A DNA stretch of 64,000 bases from Bathynomus jamesi (GCA_023014485.1 JAJOZX010009466.1:96290-160289), one strand, 5' to 3'; positions 10,302 through 21,880 are shown, counted from the first letter of the stretch. The notes: generated by a model from the sequence alone, not told the origin. Numbers and translations: made by a program.

Positions 10302-13300
10302 ATGAGTGCAATTTTACAACTTCAACAGGCTCCCAAGGGAACCAAATATTCTAGGTTGTCACCAGAACAGTATTCAATATATTTAGATAACAATGTTGGT
10401 AATAAGGATCAATCTGTGCTATTGAACGGAAAATATTTTCAAATTGTCGAAAAAACTGGAAACAGTATCAAAGTTATTTGTAGGCAGTGTACAAAGAAAA
10501 CTACAATTCTGTCTGCTGGCCTCGACTCAACAAGCAATCTTCTGAGGCACCTCAGGGTTAGTACTACTTAGTAACTAAGTAGTAAGTAGCAACATTAACA
10601 TAATGGTTCAAGTCATATTTTAAGTGACTGGTGCCATACAAGACTAATGCTACATTTACATAGACGTCCATTTGAATATATTGTGCACTTCAGATATTAA
10701 TAGATTATGGACTAGTAACTACATTAAAAACTGCCGATATCCAACTATAATAAAACGCCAGGTGTATCTGTCTTTCTCTCTGTCTGATCCATGTCTGTAA
10801 TTTCTCCTATTTAGTTACTGAAGGACGAAATTCGGCTTTCAATTTAACATAGGATAAAAATGCACTGATCATGGTGAAAATAATTTTAGTTAAAGATAAC
10901 AAAATTTTAGAATCTTGTTAAGTATTAATTTCAACTAGAAGTTTGATACTCTGATAAATATTATACAGGGTGTTCAAGAAGTCTCTCCGCATGATAATAA
11001 TTTATTTTCTTGTGCAGAAACTACATTCGGATCTTTTGGGTGAATATGAATCGGAGAAGAAATCTCGCAAGCGTCCAGCTAAAGAAGAAGATGCCAGCGG
11101 CAGCAATGCTGGCCCTGCCAAAATTGCCAAGCAGTCAACACTAAGCATGTTCCACATTTCCAAGCAAAAATCAGGACCACCAATATGCAAGGATATCCTT
11201 GAAAAGAAGATTCTCTCGGCTTGTGGCTAATGGGCTCCTACCATTGAGCCTAGTTGAACTACATGAATTTAAGGATCTTCTTTCATGTTAGTATAACTCA
11301 AATATTTTGCTATTTTTTCCATAGCTAATATCTGATTAAAATAATTAATCATATTATTTGTATGAACATTAGACTATCGCTAGCCTAGCTAAATATTTTG
11401 ATATTTTTTCCATAGCTAATCTATTGTATTTGTTTTAATTTTTAAATATTTTTTTCAGACGTCAACCCGGCTTTTCAGGTGCCATCTAGACGCACCCTGG
11501 CTAGATCTCTTGCAACAACAACCAGTACAATGAAGGAAGACATACAAGCAAAACTGGCAGCAGTTGACCATGTGTGTGTTACATGCGACATATGGTCAAC
11601 TAATCACCGCAGTTTCATGGGAGTCACTGCGCATTGGGTATGCTATTGATTTAGTGTATTATTTTTATATAATTGATAAATTGACCATTGGTGATAGACT
11701 GATAGTCTGATAGACTTATAGTATAATCTTTTCAATTATTCGACATGTGTTCCTCATTCATTAATTTGGTGAGTCTTCATTTTGCTGTGATTCACAGTAA
11801 TTTCACACTAATTCACTGATTCTGTCATCTGTCATTGTGTCTGATTCACAGCAAAAGTTGGAAGAGTCCATATTCACAGGCTGTGAATATGGACTCTTCC
11901 ACATTTTGCTCTTATGGGATGGGTCACTGATGTGGTGGTATGGTAGGCGACTCATCGCTGAATTGCCTCCTTTATATCACATAGTTCTTCTCTTCAATGT
12001 TTGGTGGCGCAGTTTAGCTGGTGCGTGTCTAACCAATATTATTAAATTAAGCTTAAAAAAATGTTCATACAAACATTGATTTTATATTCTTACATTACAG
12101 ATCAATGATGACTTGTCGCGAGGATCAGTTGCACTGGCATGCCGAAGATTTCGTGGAACACATAGCTTTGATAAAATTGCTGGAATATTGGACAGGATCA
12201 ACTCGGAGCATGGTTTATCTTATAGAAAAGTTGTATCTACAGTCACCGACAATGCATCGAACATGGTGAAATGCTTTAAAGAGTTCGGTGTTCGTGTTCA
12301 GAATCGTACTGACGACATTGATGAAGATGATGCAGATGAAGATGATGATGAAAAAGATTCAGATGAAGAGGTTATCATCAGCAACTTTCCTGAACATTCA
12401 GGAGAGCATGGAGAGGAGTCAGTGAAACTATCATCCCATATTCGATGTGCCTCCCACACATTGAACTTGGTAGCAACAACTGATGCAGATAAAGGACTGA
12501 ATTCACCTGGACTAAAGAAGATAAAGCATTCTGCAATGGGAAAATGTTCGGCGCTGTGGAATGCTGCTGGTAAACCCAAGTCAGCAGAAAAAATACAGGA
12601 AATAACTGGCGTCCAATTTAGGTACCCATGCGTCACCCGATGGAACTCAATGTACGACTCATTAAGCCAAATATATAAACATAAGAACGACGTGAATGTA
12701 GCTTTTGAAGAACTGAATCTACCCATCCTCAAAGACAATGAATTGGAATTTATTTCAGAATATTTGTCTGTTCTAAAACCAATTGCAGCAGCCCTCAACA
12801 AATTACAGGCAGAGAAAGAATGCTACTACGGTTGTCTTCTTCCAACAGTCCTAGTGACTCAAGATGCCCTCGCAAGATTGGAGCCTATCCAACCAAACGA
12901 CCTGCGCTTGAGACACTGCATGCCATTACTGGCAGCAGTCGTCTCTGGCTTCAATGCCAGATTTGGTCATTTTTTGTCGTTGAGCCCCGAGGTAACTGAT
13001 GCCGTTTTGGCCTCAGTATCTCATCCGTATTTCAAACTTAGATGGATATCATTGTTGCAAGGGCCTAATTTCGGCGATCATGAAGCAATCAAGTCTCAAG
13101 TAAAAGACAAGCTGCAAATGGCTGTAAGAAATTGTAATTCTGACAGCAGTGGTAATAGTTCGGTGAACTCAGACTCATCATCTGAAGACGATTTCTTCAG
13201 AACTATGAACGGCTCATTCTCTGCTCCTAACAACAAGGAAGACTTGGAAGTCCTCAATTATTTGCAGGACACCAGTAAGGCACTCGACTCTTTAGATAGG

Positions 13301-13474
13301 TATCCTGCTATAAAGAAGATCTTCAAGAGGTATAACACCACACTACCTTCCTCTGCACCAGTGGAACGGTTGTTTTCGTTTGCTGGCATGGTTCATAGCC
13401 CCAAACGAAGTCATCTCTCGGATGGTAACTTTGAACAATTGGTTTTGCTGAAAGCAAATGTTTACAGCGGTTGA
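10302..13474 (+). pseudogene. hAT (ZBED-type) transposase, four exons, one frameshift
   Basis: Exon 1 is 10302-10556 (MSAILQLQQAPKG...). It has a BED-like finger, with VICRQC and then LLRHLR, and ends at a GTTAGT donor. Exon 2 is 11018-11286, after a TTGTGCAG acceptor. Exon 3 is 11459-11637 and contains VTCDIWSTNH with the first catalytic Asp. Exon 4 is 12101-13474, with TVTDNASNM (second Asp), an acidic Asp/Glu run, IRCASHTLNLV, TRWNSMYDSL, and the C-terminal dimerisation domain with the catalytic Glu in APVERLFSFAG. Splice phases agree. One extra base near 11210 turns ...EKKIL into a stop, while the adjacent frame continues RLVANGLLPLSLVELHEF. All three catalytic residues survive, so it is a nearly intact transposase. 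Confidence 0.88.
11850..11910. repeat. Near-perfect inverted repeat in a transposase intron
   Basis: Arms of 30 bases (11850-11879 and 11881-11910) are separated by a single G. The inner 21 bases are perfectly complementary and the outer 9 have two mismatches. It lies in the intron between exons 3 and 4 of the hAT transposase. Confidence 0.9.
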
Positions 13475-13911
13475 ACATTAAATTAACACTCTTAACTTGC
13501 GGTTTTTACCCTTATATTGTCAGTAATTGCGTACTGCAGTAAAACTGTAAAATTAAATTCTATGTAAAAAATGTTTACTTATATATGCTGACCATTCATT
13601 GATATGGGTTATGGACCTGGTGAAATGAGAATTGAGAAAAATAGAACTAAAAACTATATGTAGGTCATTTAATAGTTTTTTCTTTGCTGATAAATTATGA
13701 TAATACTAAGTTTTAAGTTTACCACCTGAAAAACTGAAAGGGGAATCGTCAATCCCCGTGGTTTAGATCAGGTGACATGGGTAGGATGCGATGCTTGTAT
13801 TGCCTCAGCCCTCAGGGGAGTATTAGGAGTGATACTTTTCAGGAGTGATTAACAAAATAATTTGTTTTGTTTACTCTACAAGAGTACAACTTTTTTCAAT
13901 TCATATAAAAG

Positions 13912-14037
13912 TGATCTTAAAAAGTGATCTTGAAAAGTGATCTTCAAGATCACGATCTTGATCTGGATCTTCAAGATCACATTTTTCTGGTGATCTGATC
14001 TTGATCTTCAAGATCACCAAAGTTGGTGATCTTGCCC
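13912..14037. repeat. hAT subterminal GATCTT array, right
   Basis: Mirror of the left array, with repeated AAGTGATCTT and GATCTTGATCTTCAAGATC motifs ending directly beside the right TIR. Confidence 0.8.
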
Positions 14038-14187
14038 ATCTCTGAGTATTACCAACCCTACCCATTTTAAACAACTCAAAACCAACAAACATGCTTTATC
14101 GTAATCATCACAATTTTTAGTAAATTTATATTAAACATTATATAATTAATCAAACAGAAATTTTATTCTTAACTAAGCATTACTACA

Positions 14188-17100
14188 CTCGCATCACCCC
14201 CTTGAAAATAAGTTTTTCCATTAGGAAAACTTATTAATATCGTTTAACAATGTCAATAAATTTATTCAACAAACTTACATATTTTGCAATTTTTTTTTTT
14301 TTTTTTTTTTTCTTTAACAATTCAAAGTTTAGAAATAGACAAGAAATAATAGAATGACAATTCCCATACATATATTGTATCATATTATAAAAACCGAAAA
14401 CTTTATAATTTTCACATTTGCATAAAATAACATTTCACTCTAATAATTAAATTACAACCTGTAACTAATCTATACATGCCAAAAAAAATAACGAAAATTT
14501 TCTTACAGTGGCTACACAAATCTCAAGTTCACAATCTATTCCCGCGATTTCTCATCAACGATCGCTTTACATTCGAAACAATTATTTGTATAGTTATACA
14601 GTTACTATCAGGGCAACATAGAAAAAAAATAAGAAAAAGTTTACATAAAATACTGACCAAGAGCGCACATACTATTTCACGAAAAACACAACAAATATGG
14701 GCAATAATCGGACCCTTTTCACTTATAATTTCATTAGATAATAATCAGTACATTTTTTGCTGGACGTTGTTTAGATGACACTCCGCACGCTGACAACGGA
14801 TTTCAATTTTCAATCGCAGCTCTCCTGCTCACTTCGCTAGAATGCAAGGGATTGCATCAATCAACATGCAACAGGGCAGCACGCTATAATGGTTCCGCTC
14901 TCTCTCCAATGGCGAAAAAAAAAACAAGAGACGTCCAATTCTAAAAGGATCAGGGGGGGAGATATCTGAAAGCGGGACCACGCGCTGGAATTGGACGGAA
15001 TTTGCAATTCTAGAAGTCGATGAAGAAACTCGCCTTGTCTCATCTCCACTTTTGTCGGTGAACGCTGCTCTTCCTACGTCCAGCTGAAAGACTCTTCTAC
15101 TGGCAACAATCAAACGATGACTCCGCCGTAGGCCGTTTCCCAACGAACCTACTGTATGTCTGTATGGACAGTACAGTCGTAGGCACCGTTCAAGTCTCGC
15201 GCGCTTGTCTACCGCGTGCTACACATATTTAGCGAAGCATTCGAGCAACGTGACCAGCTACTGCCCGAAAAATACCAGTAGACCATCTTCGATCGAAACT
15301 TTCGTGTGCCAAGACCCTGCACACGTAAATTTCTCTTCTCTTCCGAAACTGTCCTGCGCCAAGTCCATGCGCATTCGGTTCCTCTCTTCTCTCTTCTCTT
15401 CCGAAACCATCCTGCGCCAAGTCCATGCGCATTCTGGTTTCTCTTCTCTCTCTCTCTCTATTGGTGATCGATCACCTATCCGGTCGACTAAACTCACTTG
15501 ATGGAACTCGGATTCAACTTGGTTGACCCAAACTGAGCCTTTCAATTTTGAAAAAAAAGTTTATTCTAAACGTGTTCTGTACTGCTTATCATTTCATATT
15601 TAATTTATCGAATTTTCTCGACAGTTCACTTCGAAACTAACTACACATTTGCTCTGGCCAAATTCACGGAAAAAATATAAAAAATTTCGCAAAAATTTAA
15701 TCAAATCTAGCTACCAATAAGGTCACTTATGGCAGTTACAGCAGAGAAGATAAAAAAAAGTCATAAAACGCTAAACAAAATTGTACAGTATAAATATAAA
15801 AGCGCCCATACATAGTAACTGTTAGTATAATTTAAGAATTATTATTGTTCAAACTATCGTCAGAAATCACCTCAATACCTCCAAATACAAAAGACAAAAA
15901 TGAACCCCAGAAACTTCATGTCATCCATTCTCTGACAATCATGAACCCTCTTGCTTTGAGGAGGAGCACACAAAGACGCCACAAAAACGTTACTGGCTAT
16001 CTATGAGGCTCCATTTCCGAGTGTACACTTGAGTCAATGTTTCAAATGCATAGTTAACTCCGACTGAAGGTTTAAACAACAATAATTTTCTAAACAGTTA
16101 TTAAAAAGTAAAAAAATTTAAATATTACTACCAAAAATTATTTTAATACAGTAATTCCAACTTGAAACGTCAAATTTCATAAGAATTGAACTTGCAATTC
16201 GCAAATTACATCTGAGATACAACTCTCTCCTTCAACAGAAACCCCAGTATGGTTTGCAAATCACAAAAATCTCAGTAATTTATCGTTTCCAAGTGAAACT
16301 ACAAATTTGCATAGTTATACTAAATAAGAATAGATCATATGTACTAAAAAATACACACACCACTGTAAACAAAACTAAAACATTACCTAATTAGAGCGGT
16401 CGCTTTGTTTGTAAGCGAACCTCTATACAAATATCCCTAACCGAATGAAACTGCATTATATCCTAACATAATTTCGTAATATTTTCCATGCAAACGCTCG
16501 AACTAAAAAAAAAGGACATTTTTCATTTCTAATTCCAAATTAAAATATCAAATTAAAACATCCTTTTTAGAATACAATCTAAATTTGAACTAAAAATTTT
16601 ACCATTGTCATTGAACTGGAAAGAAAAATAAAAATCGGCCTACCTGTACAAATAAAATTGATTATTGAATGAATTCATAAAACGTAAAGAAAATTTTCTA
16701 CACAAATTTCTGTAATTCAAAAAAATTATAATTTCCAGATTTAGTAAAATGTGTACCGTAACTCACATTGGCCGCCAAAATAAAAATAAAATTTACTGCC
16801 GCACTTTTAGGCCTATATTAATAAATTCAATGTTATGCGCGGAAAGACAATTTAGAATTTATGCATAACATTTGTGCTTATTAAAGAAAAATCCTATGCT
16901 TATTTATGTTAAACCAATTAAAATTTTGTTAAATAACTAAAATTTACTACTCAATAGACATACCGTAATAACGGTTAATCTCCGAACAATATTTTACGAT
17001 AGGCCTACAAGAAATTCTTCTTAAGTACGATACAATAGCCATTTACCAAATATGTCGGAATTGTCGTGAAATGAATCGAAAGAAACAGAGAGAGGAGAAA

Positions 17101-18119
17101 AAAATAATCAGCTTACCTACCAAAGTTATGGGTATATAAATATATGTAATTATATATATAACTAATAAATACGTATTAGTTAATAAGTATATAATTAATG
17201 AGTATATAAAAAATACAAAAAAAACTTATAAAAAATTTTACAACACAATTTCTCTATTTCAGTTAAACGAATTCTGCTTATTTTGAAATTTAACACAATC
17301 CTATACGGCGACTTATAATCTGACAAATTTAATATGTTTAAGATTACCTTTCGACTGTCAATTAACTGTAACTTAACCTATATAGCGCGAAGCGAGCGAA
17401 GCAAAAAGCCCGTAAATCTATATAACAAAATAATCCTATTATTATATACAGGCAATCGAAATATAATCAAAAATCTGCTAATGAAACCCAGAAAATTTCT
17501 CATGTTCATGAAATGTTTGAATCGGTACAAATTTTCGCTAAAACATTTTAAAGGACCATATAAAACGTGTATCATACTGTATTTAAACTAACAATTCACT
17601 TACGTACAAATTTTTCTTATATTATCGATTATTATATTACAATTACACTAATTCCAAAAGTTTTAAACAAAAAGTAAAAAGGTAAGCTGAAAGGCATACA
17701 GTAGAAGAGATGAAAAAAAAAATTGAGTCTTCAGGCAGCACGATAATTTTCAAACTATATCCTCTCCGACCGAAGAACGAAATTTAACGTAATAATGACT
17801 CGCAATATTGAGTCGGACAAACGAAAAGCAACGGAACTGGACGAAACAAATTAAATTCTTAGGCGCGAAGTCAGGGACGCTATCAGGACGCGAAGGCAAG
17901 CGCCATTTTTAAATTTTATTTACAATGAAATTTTAAGGCATGAAAATCGAAATTTGCCTGCAAACGGGGTAAACTTTGCATTTAGATATTTTAATAATCG
18001 AAATAAAATATTCATTAACGCTATTTGTTATTATACCGGGTTTTAAGAATTTTAATCGAAATACTAACACGTGGGTAAGCCTCACAAAATATGATGTAAG
18101 ATCACCGCTAGCCACCAGA
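14188..18119. other. Non-coding interior of the LTR element
   Basis: About 3.9 kb, strongly AT-rich, with no frame resembling gag, protease, RT or integrase. Visible details are a poly-T run at 14290-14311, three degenerate tandem copies of a roughly 58-base unit around 15295-15445 (CCTGCGCCAAGTCCATGCGC in two of them), and a perfect 14-base palindrome GGTGATCGATCACC at 15463. The GC-richer part, 14780-15540, could hold a packaging signal, but nothing in the sequence proves it. Confidence 0.7.
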
Positions 18120-18673
18120 TGTAGCGACTACGTTTTATTATTTATTATCTTCATTATTTATTTACGCTTCTTCCTACTTTATTATTATCTCTATTTATTC
18201 TCTATCGGCTCTTTGCTTCATTTATCACTTTCTTCGTATAGTTTCCGGTAGCCACGCCGAGTTCTGACTCTAAAAGACCGTTACAAAACGAAGGGGGGGG
18301 AGGGTATATTAATACTCTTTATTAACACTTATTACGTTTTATTAATTTCGAAAATTGGTTTAGTTAATTAGGGAGTATGCGAGTATGACATTTATATATA
18401 ATAATTTAGGTCGGAGAGGAACACAAAACAATTTGACTTTAAGATCACATGGTTCTAAATCTAATGCGTATCGCGTCCGCCTCAAGACTGAAAACCGTTA
18501 TAGGGTAGTCCACTCTCTGGGCCTATTCAGTATTACCAACCCTACCCATTTTAAACAACTCAAAACCAACAAACATGCTTTATCGTAATCATCACAATTT
18601 TTAGTAAATTTATATTAAACATTATAATAATTAATCAAACAGAAATTTATATTCTTAACTAAGCATTACTACA
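18120..18673. repeat. 3' LTR of the non-coding LTR element
   Basis: Uninterrupted 554-base LTR, TGTAGCG...CTACA, nearly identical to the two halves of the 5' LTR. It preserves the empty hAT target (ATTCAGTATTACCAACC) and so proves the hAT insertion into the other LTR. Confidence 0.9.
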
Positions 18674-18677
18674 CCGC

Positions 18678-19155
18678 CTCGTCGCTCCAGAGGATGTTGC
18701 GGAAGAGATGGGGCCAGTCTTCATGCCAAGCCAGCATGATTTCCCCGAACTCCATGCGAATGTCGCAGTCCTCGTCCGAGAGAGATTGGCAGTAATGCGG
18801 CTTCCACGCACGCCAGTTCAGCTCCTTCTTCAGCACAGTTCGCACTGAGTAGCGGAGAGTCCACTTTCCGAGCTGCCTGGCGAGTTGACTTTCGTGGACT
18901 CCGTGCGAACATTTCCTGAACTGCCTGCACCGTCTCCTGGGCCCTGGATGTCGAAGGGCGACCACATCTTCGAACATCTGCCACAGACCCCGTGGTCATG
19001 AGCTTCGAGTGGCAGTTCTTGATTGTTTTCGGGTCCACTTGGGCACGTGGTCCGTGAATGGCCCGCCACCATCTTTGAACTCGAACGACAGATTGCCAAA
19101 CTTCGTACCGTGCCGCCAACTGGGCACGCTCCTGCAGTGTTAAACGCTCAGCCAT
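18678..19155 (-). pseudogene. Mariner A transposase, N-terminal part
   Basis: Starts MAERLTLQERAQLAARYEVW. It carries the helix-turn-helix DNA-binding region, GRPSTSRAQETVQAVQ and RSPRKSTRQAAR, which is typical of this mariner group. One frameshift near 18885 moves the reading to LGKWTLRYSVRTVLKKELNW and on to NILWSDEAV, which contains the first catalytic Asp. The sequence then stops at the LTR element and continues as FHVGGFVNRH at 9391, so the reading joins cleanly once the insertion is ignored. That confirms the insertion point inside the transposase. Inactive, because of both the insertion and the shifts. Confidence 0.9.
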
Positions 19156-19675
19156 GTTACCCTTCAATCTGAAATGAAAAAAAAAAATGAACGTTACAAT
19201 TGTACCACTTTAGAGAACACAAAGAGAACACTTTAGAGAAAAAAAGATTACCGTTACAATTGTACCACTTTAGAGAACACACCATAACAATATAACAATA
19301 CAATCACAATTTATACATAATTTATATGTAATTTAAATTAGGGAGCTACTTTCCGCCCACCCTGTACATATATATATATATTATATATATATATATACTG
19401 TATATATGGGTGAGGCAGAAGTAACCGGGCAGCTTTTTGATGTTTCAGCTTTGGAAGTTTCTAGCGATAATTGCATCGATTACGTAACACCCGATAGCCT
19501 AGGCTAAACGGGTAGCCTAGCTAGGCTAACCGTTTAATTCAGTTTGTCGCAGCTGGTGGTTGTGAACACATCTTATTTCGGTCAATTTTGAAAGCCCCAA
19601 TTATGGCAAAGGCGAGCAACCAACGCTTTACAATGGAAGAACGTGTCTTCATTGTAAAAAAAATTTACCGAACGG

Positions 19676-20593
19676 CAGGGGTGCAGTGCTGCCGGAGCGT
19701 GCCGGAGCGCCGCTCCGGCACCTCTGCAAGAGGAAGTTTGGAGAATTACCATAACAAGCAACAAAAAAATTGTCTCCATTAATTATCAACAGTTTCTTAC
19801 TAGTCTTGTGAACAATTTGCAGCACCGTATGTTCACGACAACATCCATGAAAGGTTCTCAAACTTCTGAACCTCAAAGTATGTATAAATCACTGCTAAAT
19901 GAAATGTATGTCCTTGAAAAAGACTACTGGCCTGATGAAATACCACCTAATTACGGAGAAGCTGAAATCTCATCTCTCTGTAAGAGGTTTAAGCTTTCTT
20001 CTTACTCTGTACTAAATGCCTTTAGAGACTATGTGGAAGATCTGGGCGCCGCATCCCCCAAGATTTACACCATTACTGAGCTGTTCACAGTTATTCCTAT
20101 TAGTACTGCTGAGTGTGAGAGGGGATTCAGTCACATGAACTTGATAATAACAACACGCTCAAGAATTCTCATAAATCATGTATCAGCGCTTATGTTTGTT
20201 AAACTACATGGACCTCCTCTAGTTCAGTGGAATCCTGAGCCATATGCCATATCATGGCTGCGGTACCACAGATCGGCAGATGACACCAGGACAAGAGTTG
20301 CTTCAGACCCCCGAAAACATATCACGCCTGACCCTTTGTGGAAATTATTGTGAAACTTCCCACTGGTGGATTTGGTAAGCACTAAGTAGTTTTAACTTCT
20401 TAAATTGATAAATACATGATTGCTCTTTTTTCTTTATTTGCTTGATAATTATATTTATTTTATGATAATTAGTGAGTGCAAACACGAAATACTTAGTCAT
20501 CGTGTGGCATATATAGAAACAGGATAGGAAATGGCAGGCTTTTGTCAGGCCCACCAGAGCTCCGGCACCTATAAAATTGGCACTGCACCCCTG
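19676..20593 (+). mobile_element. Internally deleted hAT element inside mariner B
   Basis: 918 bases with TIR CAGGGGTGCAGTGC at 19676 and inverted at 20593, flanked by the perfect 8-base duplication CCGAACGG (19668-19675 and 20594-20601). Only the 3' part of a transposase remains, so it is non-autonomous. Confidence 0.93.
19808..20353 (+). pseudogene. hAT transposase C-terminal fragment
   Basis: 181 codons ending in the hAT dimerisation domain. Seen are YTITELFTVIPISTAECERGFSHMNLI, with the catalytic Glu in AECERGFS, then RSRILINHVSALMFVKLHGPP. The N-terminal finger and both catalytic Asp regions are absent, consistent with a large internal deletion. The fragment is open to its stop at 20353. 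Confidence 0.85.
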
Positions 20594-21741
20594 CCGAACG
20601 GACAACAAGAGCGAGACATGCCGCCGATTTAAAGAGAGATTTGATCGTTCAATAAAAAGAGACACGGTAGCCAGCCTCATTCAACGCTTTGAATCAACAG
20701 GTTCATGTGAAGATCTTCCAAGACCAGGACGACCAAGGTCTGTCTGTACCGACGAAAACAAGCAGATTGTTGAAGTTGCTTTCGCTCGTAGTCCACGGAA
20801 GTCCACCAGACGAGCTGAGCAAGAACTTGGCATCTCACAAAGATCAATTATAAGAATGCTACACGATGCCCACTTGAGGCCATATCGTCCACACTTGCTC
20901 CATGCACTGAACGAAGATGATCATGACCGTCGCGTGGAGTTTTGTGAGATCTTTCGACAACTCTGTGCAATGGACGCCACCTTTCCTGAAAAGATCATCT
21001 GGAGTGATGAAGCATCTTTTAAATTAAATGGCCACGTCAACCGACATAATTCTGTCTACTGAGCAAGTGAAAATCCTCATCTAATCCTCGAGAAGGAAGT
21101 CAACACCATCGGTGTCACGGTTTGGATTGGGACCTGTGCTTCTGGTCTGGTCGGTCCGTTCTTTTTTGAAAAACTGTGACAGGCGCCAACTACGTGGCGA
21201 TGCTCAACAATAATTTCCTTCCAAAAGTGGCAACCTGGCCACACATTCGTGAGATGTGGTTCCAACAAGACGGAGCACCACCCCATTACAGCCACGCTGC
21301 GCGCGATTGGCTCGATGAGCACTTCCCTCAGAGATGGGTTGGACGCCGTGGTCTCATAGATTATCCTCCTCGATCTCCTGACCTTACACCTCCAGACTTT
21401 TTTCTTTGGGGTGTGCTGAAGAATTCAGTCTATGCTGAAAAACCAAGGACCATTCAGCAGCTCACTACGAGAATTGTGAATTCTTGCGCAGAAATCAATG
21501 AAGATTTGTGTCGAAGTGTGTGCTATTCTGTGGTAGACAGATTTTCTAAATGCATTGAAGAACGTGGTCAGCATTTCGAACACTTGCTCTAATCATGCTT
21601 TATATTGTTCTAGTATCATGTACATTGTAATTTCTTAATTTGTGACTAAATTTCAATAAACATTTACTTTGGAATAAGTGCTTATTGACTGCCCGGTTAC
21701 TTCTGCCTCACCCTGTACAGTATATATATATACAGTATATA

Positions 21742-21880
21742 TACCTTTGGTTAGCTTCCGTTGTTCATTCTGACGAAGGTCAAGCTTTTCACGCCACCTT
21801 AGACCTACAGTTTAACGTGGAATCCGAACCACGCCCCACCAGCAGCCCAGCGTCTTAACCACTAGACCACCCAGGGTACC
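21742..21880 (-). repeat. tRNA-derived SINE with a LINE-like 3' tail
   Basis: Read on the minus strand, an A-box-like TGGTCTAGTGGTTAAGACGC (21850-21869) is followed by a B-box GGTTCGGATTCC (21819-21830), then a short body and the tail AAGCTTGACCTTCGTCAGAA (near 21770-21790). That tail matches the start of the LINE family A 3' end (AGCTTGACCTCCGTGTGAAG). The element lies beside a (TA)n run. tRNA folding is only partly conserved, so this is a SINE and not a tRNA gene. Confidence 0.7.

Larger units (their letters stand above)
9813..14044 (+). mobile_element. hAT element with ZBED-type transposase
   Basis: 4232 bases with terminal inverted repeats CAGAGATGGGC at 9813 and inverted at 14044, flanked by a perfect 8-base duplication AGTATTAC. 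The uninterrupted target is visible in the 3' LTR near 18530. Dense GATCTT/AAGATC arrays lie just inside both ends. The element carries one intron-containing transposase gene. It is younger than the LTR element it interrupts. Confidence 0.94.
9394..14187. repeat. 5' LTR, interrupted by a hAT element
   Basis: Bases 9394-9812 and 14053-14187 together equal the 3' LTR. The break is the 8-base target duplication AGTATTAC (9805-9812 and 14045-14052) around the hAT element. I see no convincing tRNA primer-binding site directly after 14187. Strand is left open because nothing in the interior fixes the direction. Confidence 0.88.
9394..18673. mobile_element. Non-coding LTR retroelement (LARD-like)
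   Basis: Two long direct repeats, both starting TGTAGCGACTAC and ending TTACTACA (TG...CA rule), frame this element. The 5' LTR is 9394-14187, enlarged by a hAT insertion. The 3' LTR is 18120-18673 (554 bases). A 4-base duplication CCGC sits at 9390-9393 and 18674-18677. The LTRs differ at only about eight places, so insertion was fairly recent. The 3.9 kb interior encodes no gag or pol. Such large non-autonomous elements depend on proteins from a related active element, which I infer but cannot see here. Confidence 0.85.
8708..19364 (-). mobile_element. DD41D mariner A, split by a nested LTR element
   Basis: Terminal inverted repeats CAGGGTGGGCGGAAAGTAG begin at 8708 and, inverted, end at 19364. 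TA flanks both ends, as expected for Tc1/mariner. Without the LTR insertion (9394-18673) and one copy of its 4-base duplication the element is about 1.37 kb, the usual mariner size. The transposase reads on the minus strand from 19155 across the insertion to 8820. Confidence 0.93.
19603..21592 (+). pseudogene. Mariner B transposase (interrupted, one stop, one frameshift)
   Basis: MAKASNQRFTMEERVFIVKKIYRT runs up to the hAT insertion at 19675 and continues in the same frame after 20601 as DNKSETCRRFKERFD, then RPGRPRSVCTDE and RSPRKSTRRAEQELG (helix-turn-helix region). The first catalytic Asp is in IIWSDEA. A TGA at 21060-21062 replaces the Trp expected after HNSVY, and one missing A near 21172 shifts the frame before VTGANYV. 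The frame starting at 21176 carries QQDGAPPHY and SPDLTPPDFF, 41 residues apart, which makes it DD41D. It ends at 21592 (QHFEHLL). Confidence 0.92.
19406..21715 (+). mobile_element. DD41D mariner B, split by a deleted hAT
   Basis: Inverted repeats GGTGAGGCAGAAGTAACC lie at 19409 and, inverted, before 21715. The right terminus ends CCCTG followed by TA. The left terminal bases are mutated within the neighbouring (TA)n. Without the hAT (19676-20593) and one duplication it is about 1.38 kb. Confidence 0.9.

Noticed and set aside
14829..15545. Host exons in the GC-richer part of the LTR element interior
   Set aside because: Frames are short, overlap on both strands and contain simple tandem duplications; no splice logic or family match.
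9394..18673. Segmental duplication instead of an LTR element
   Set aside because: TG...CA ends, a 4-base target duplication and an exact insertion into a mariner gene favour an LTR retroelement.
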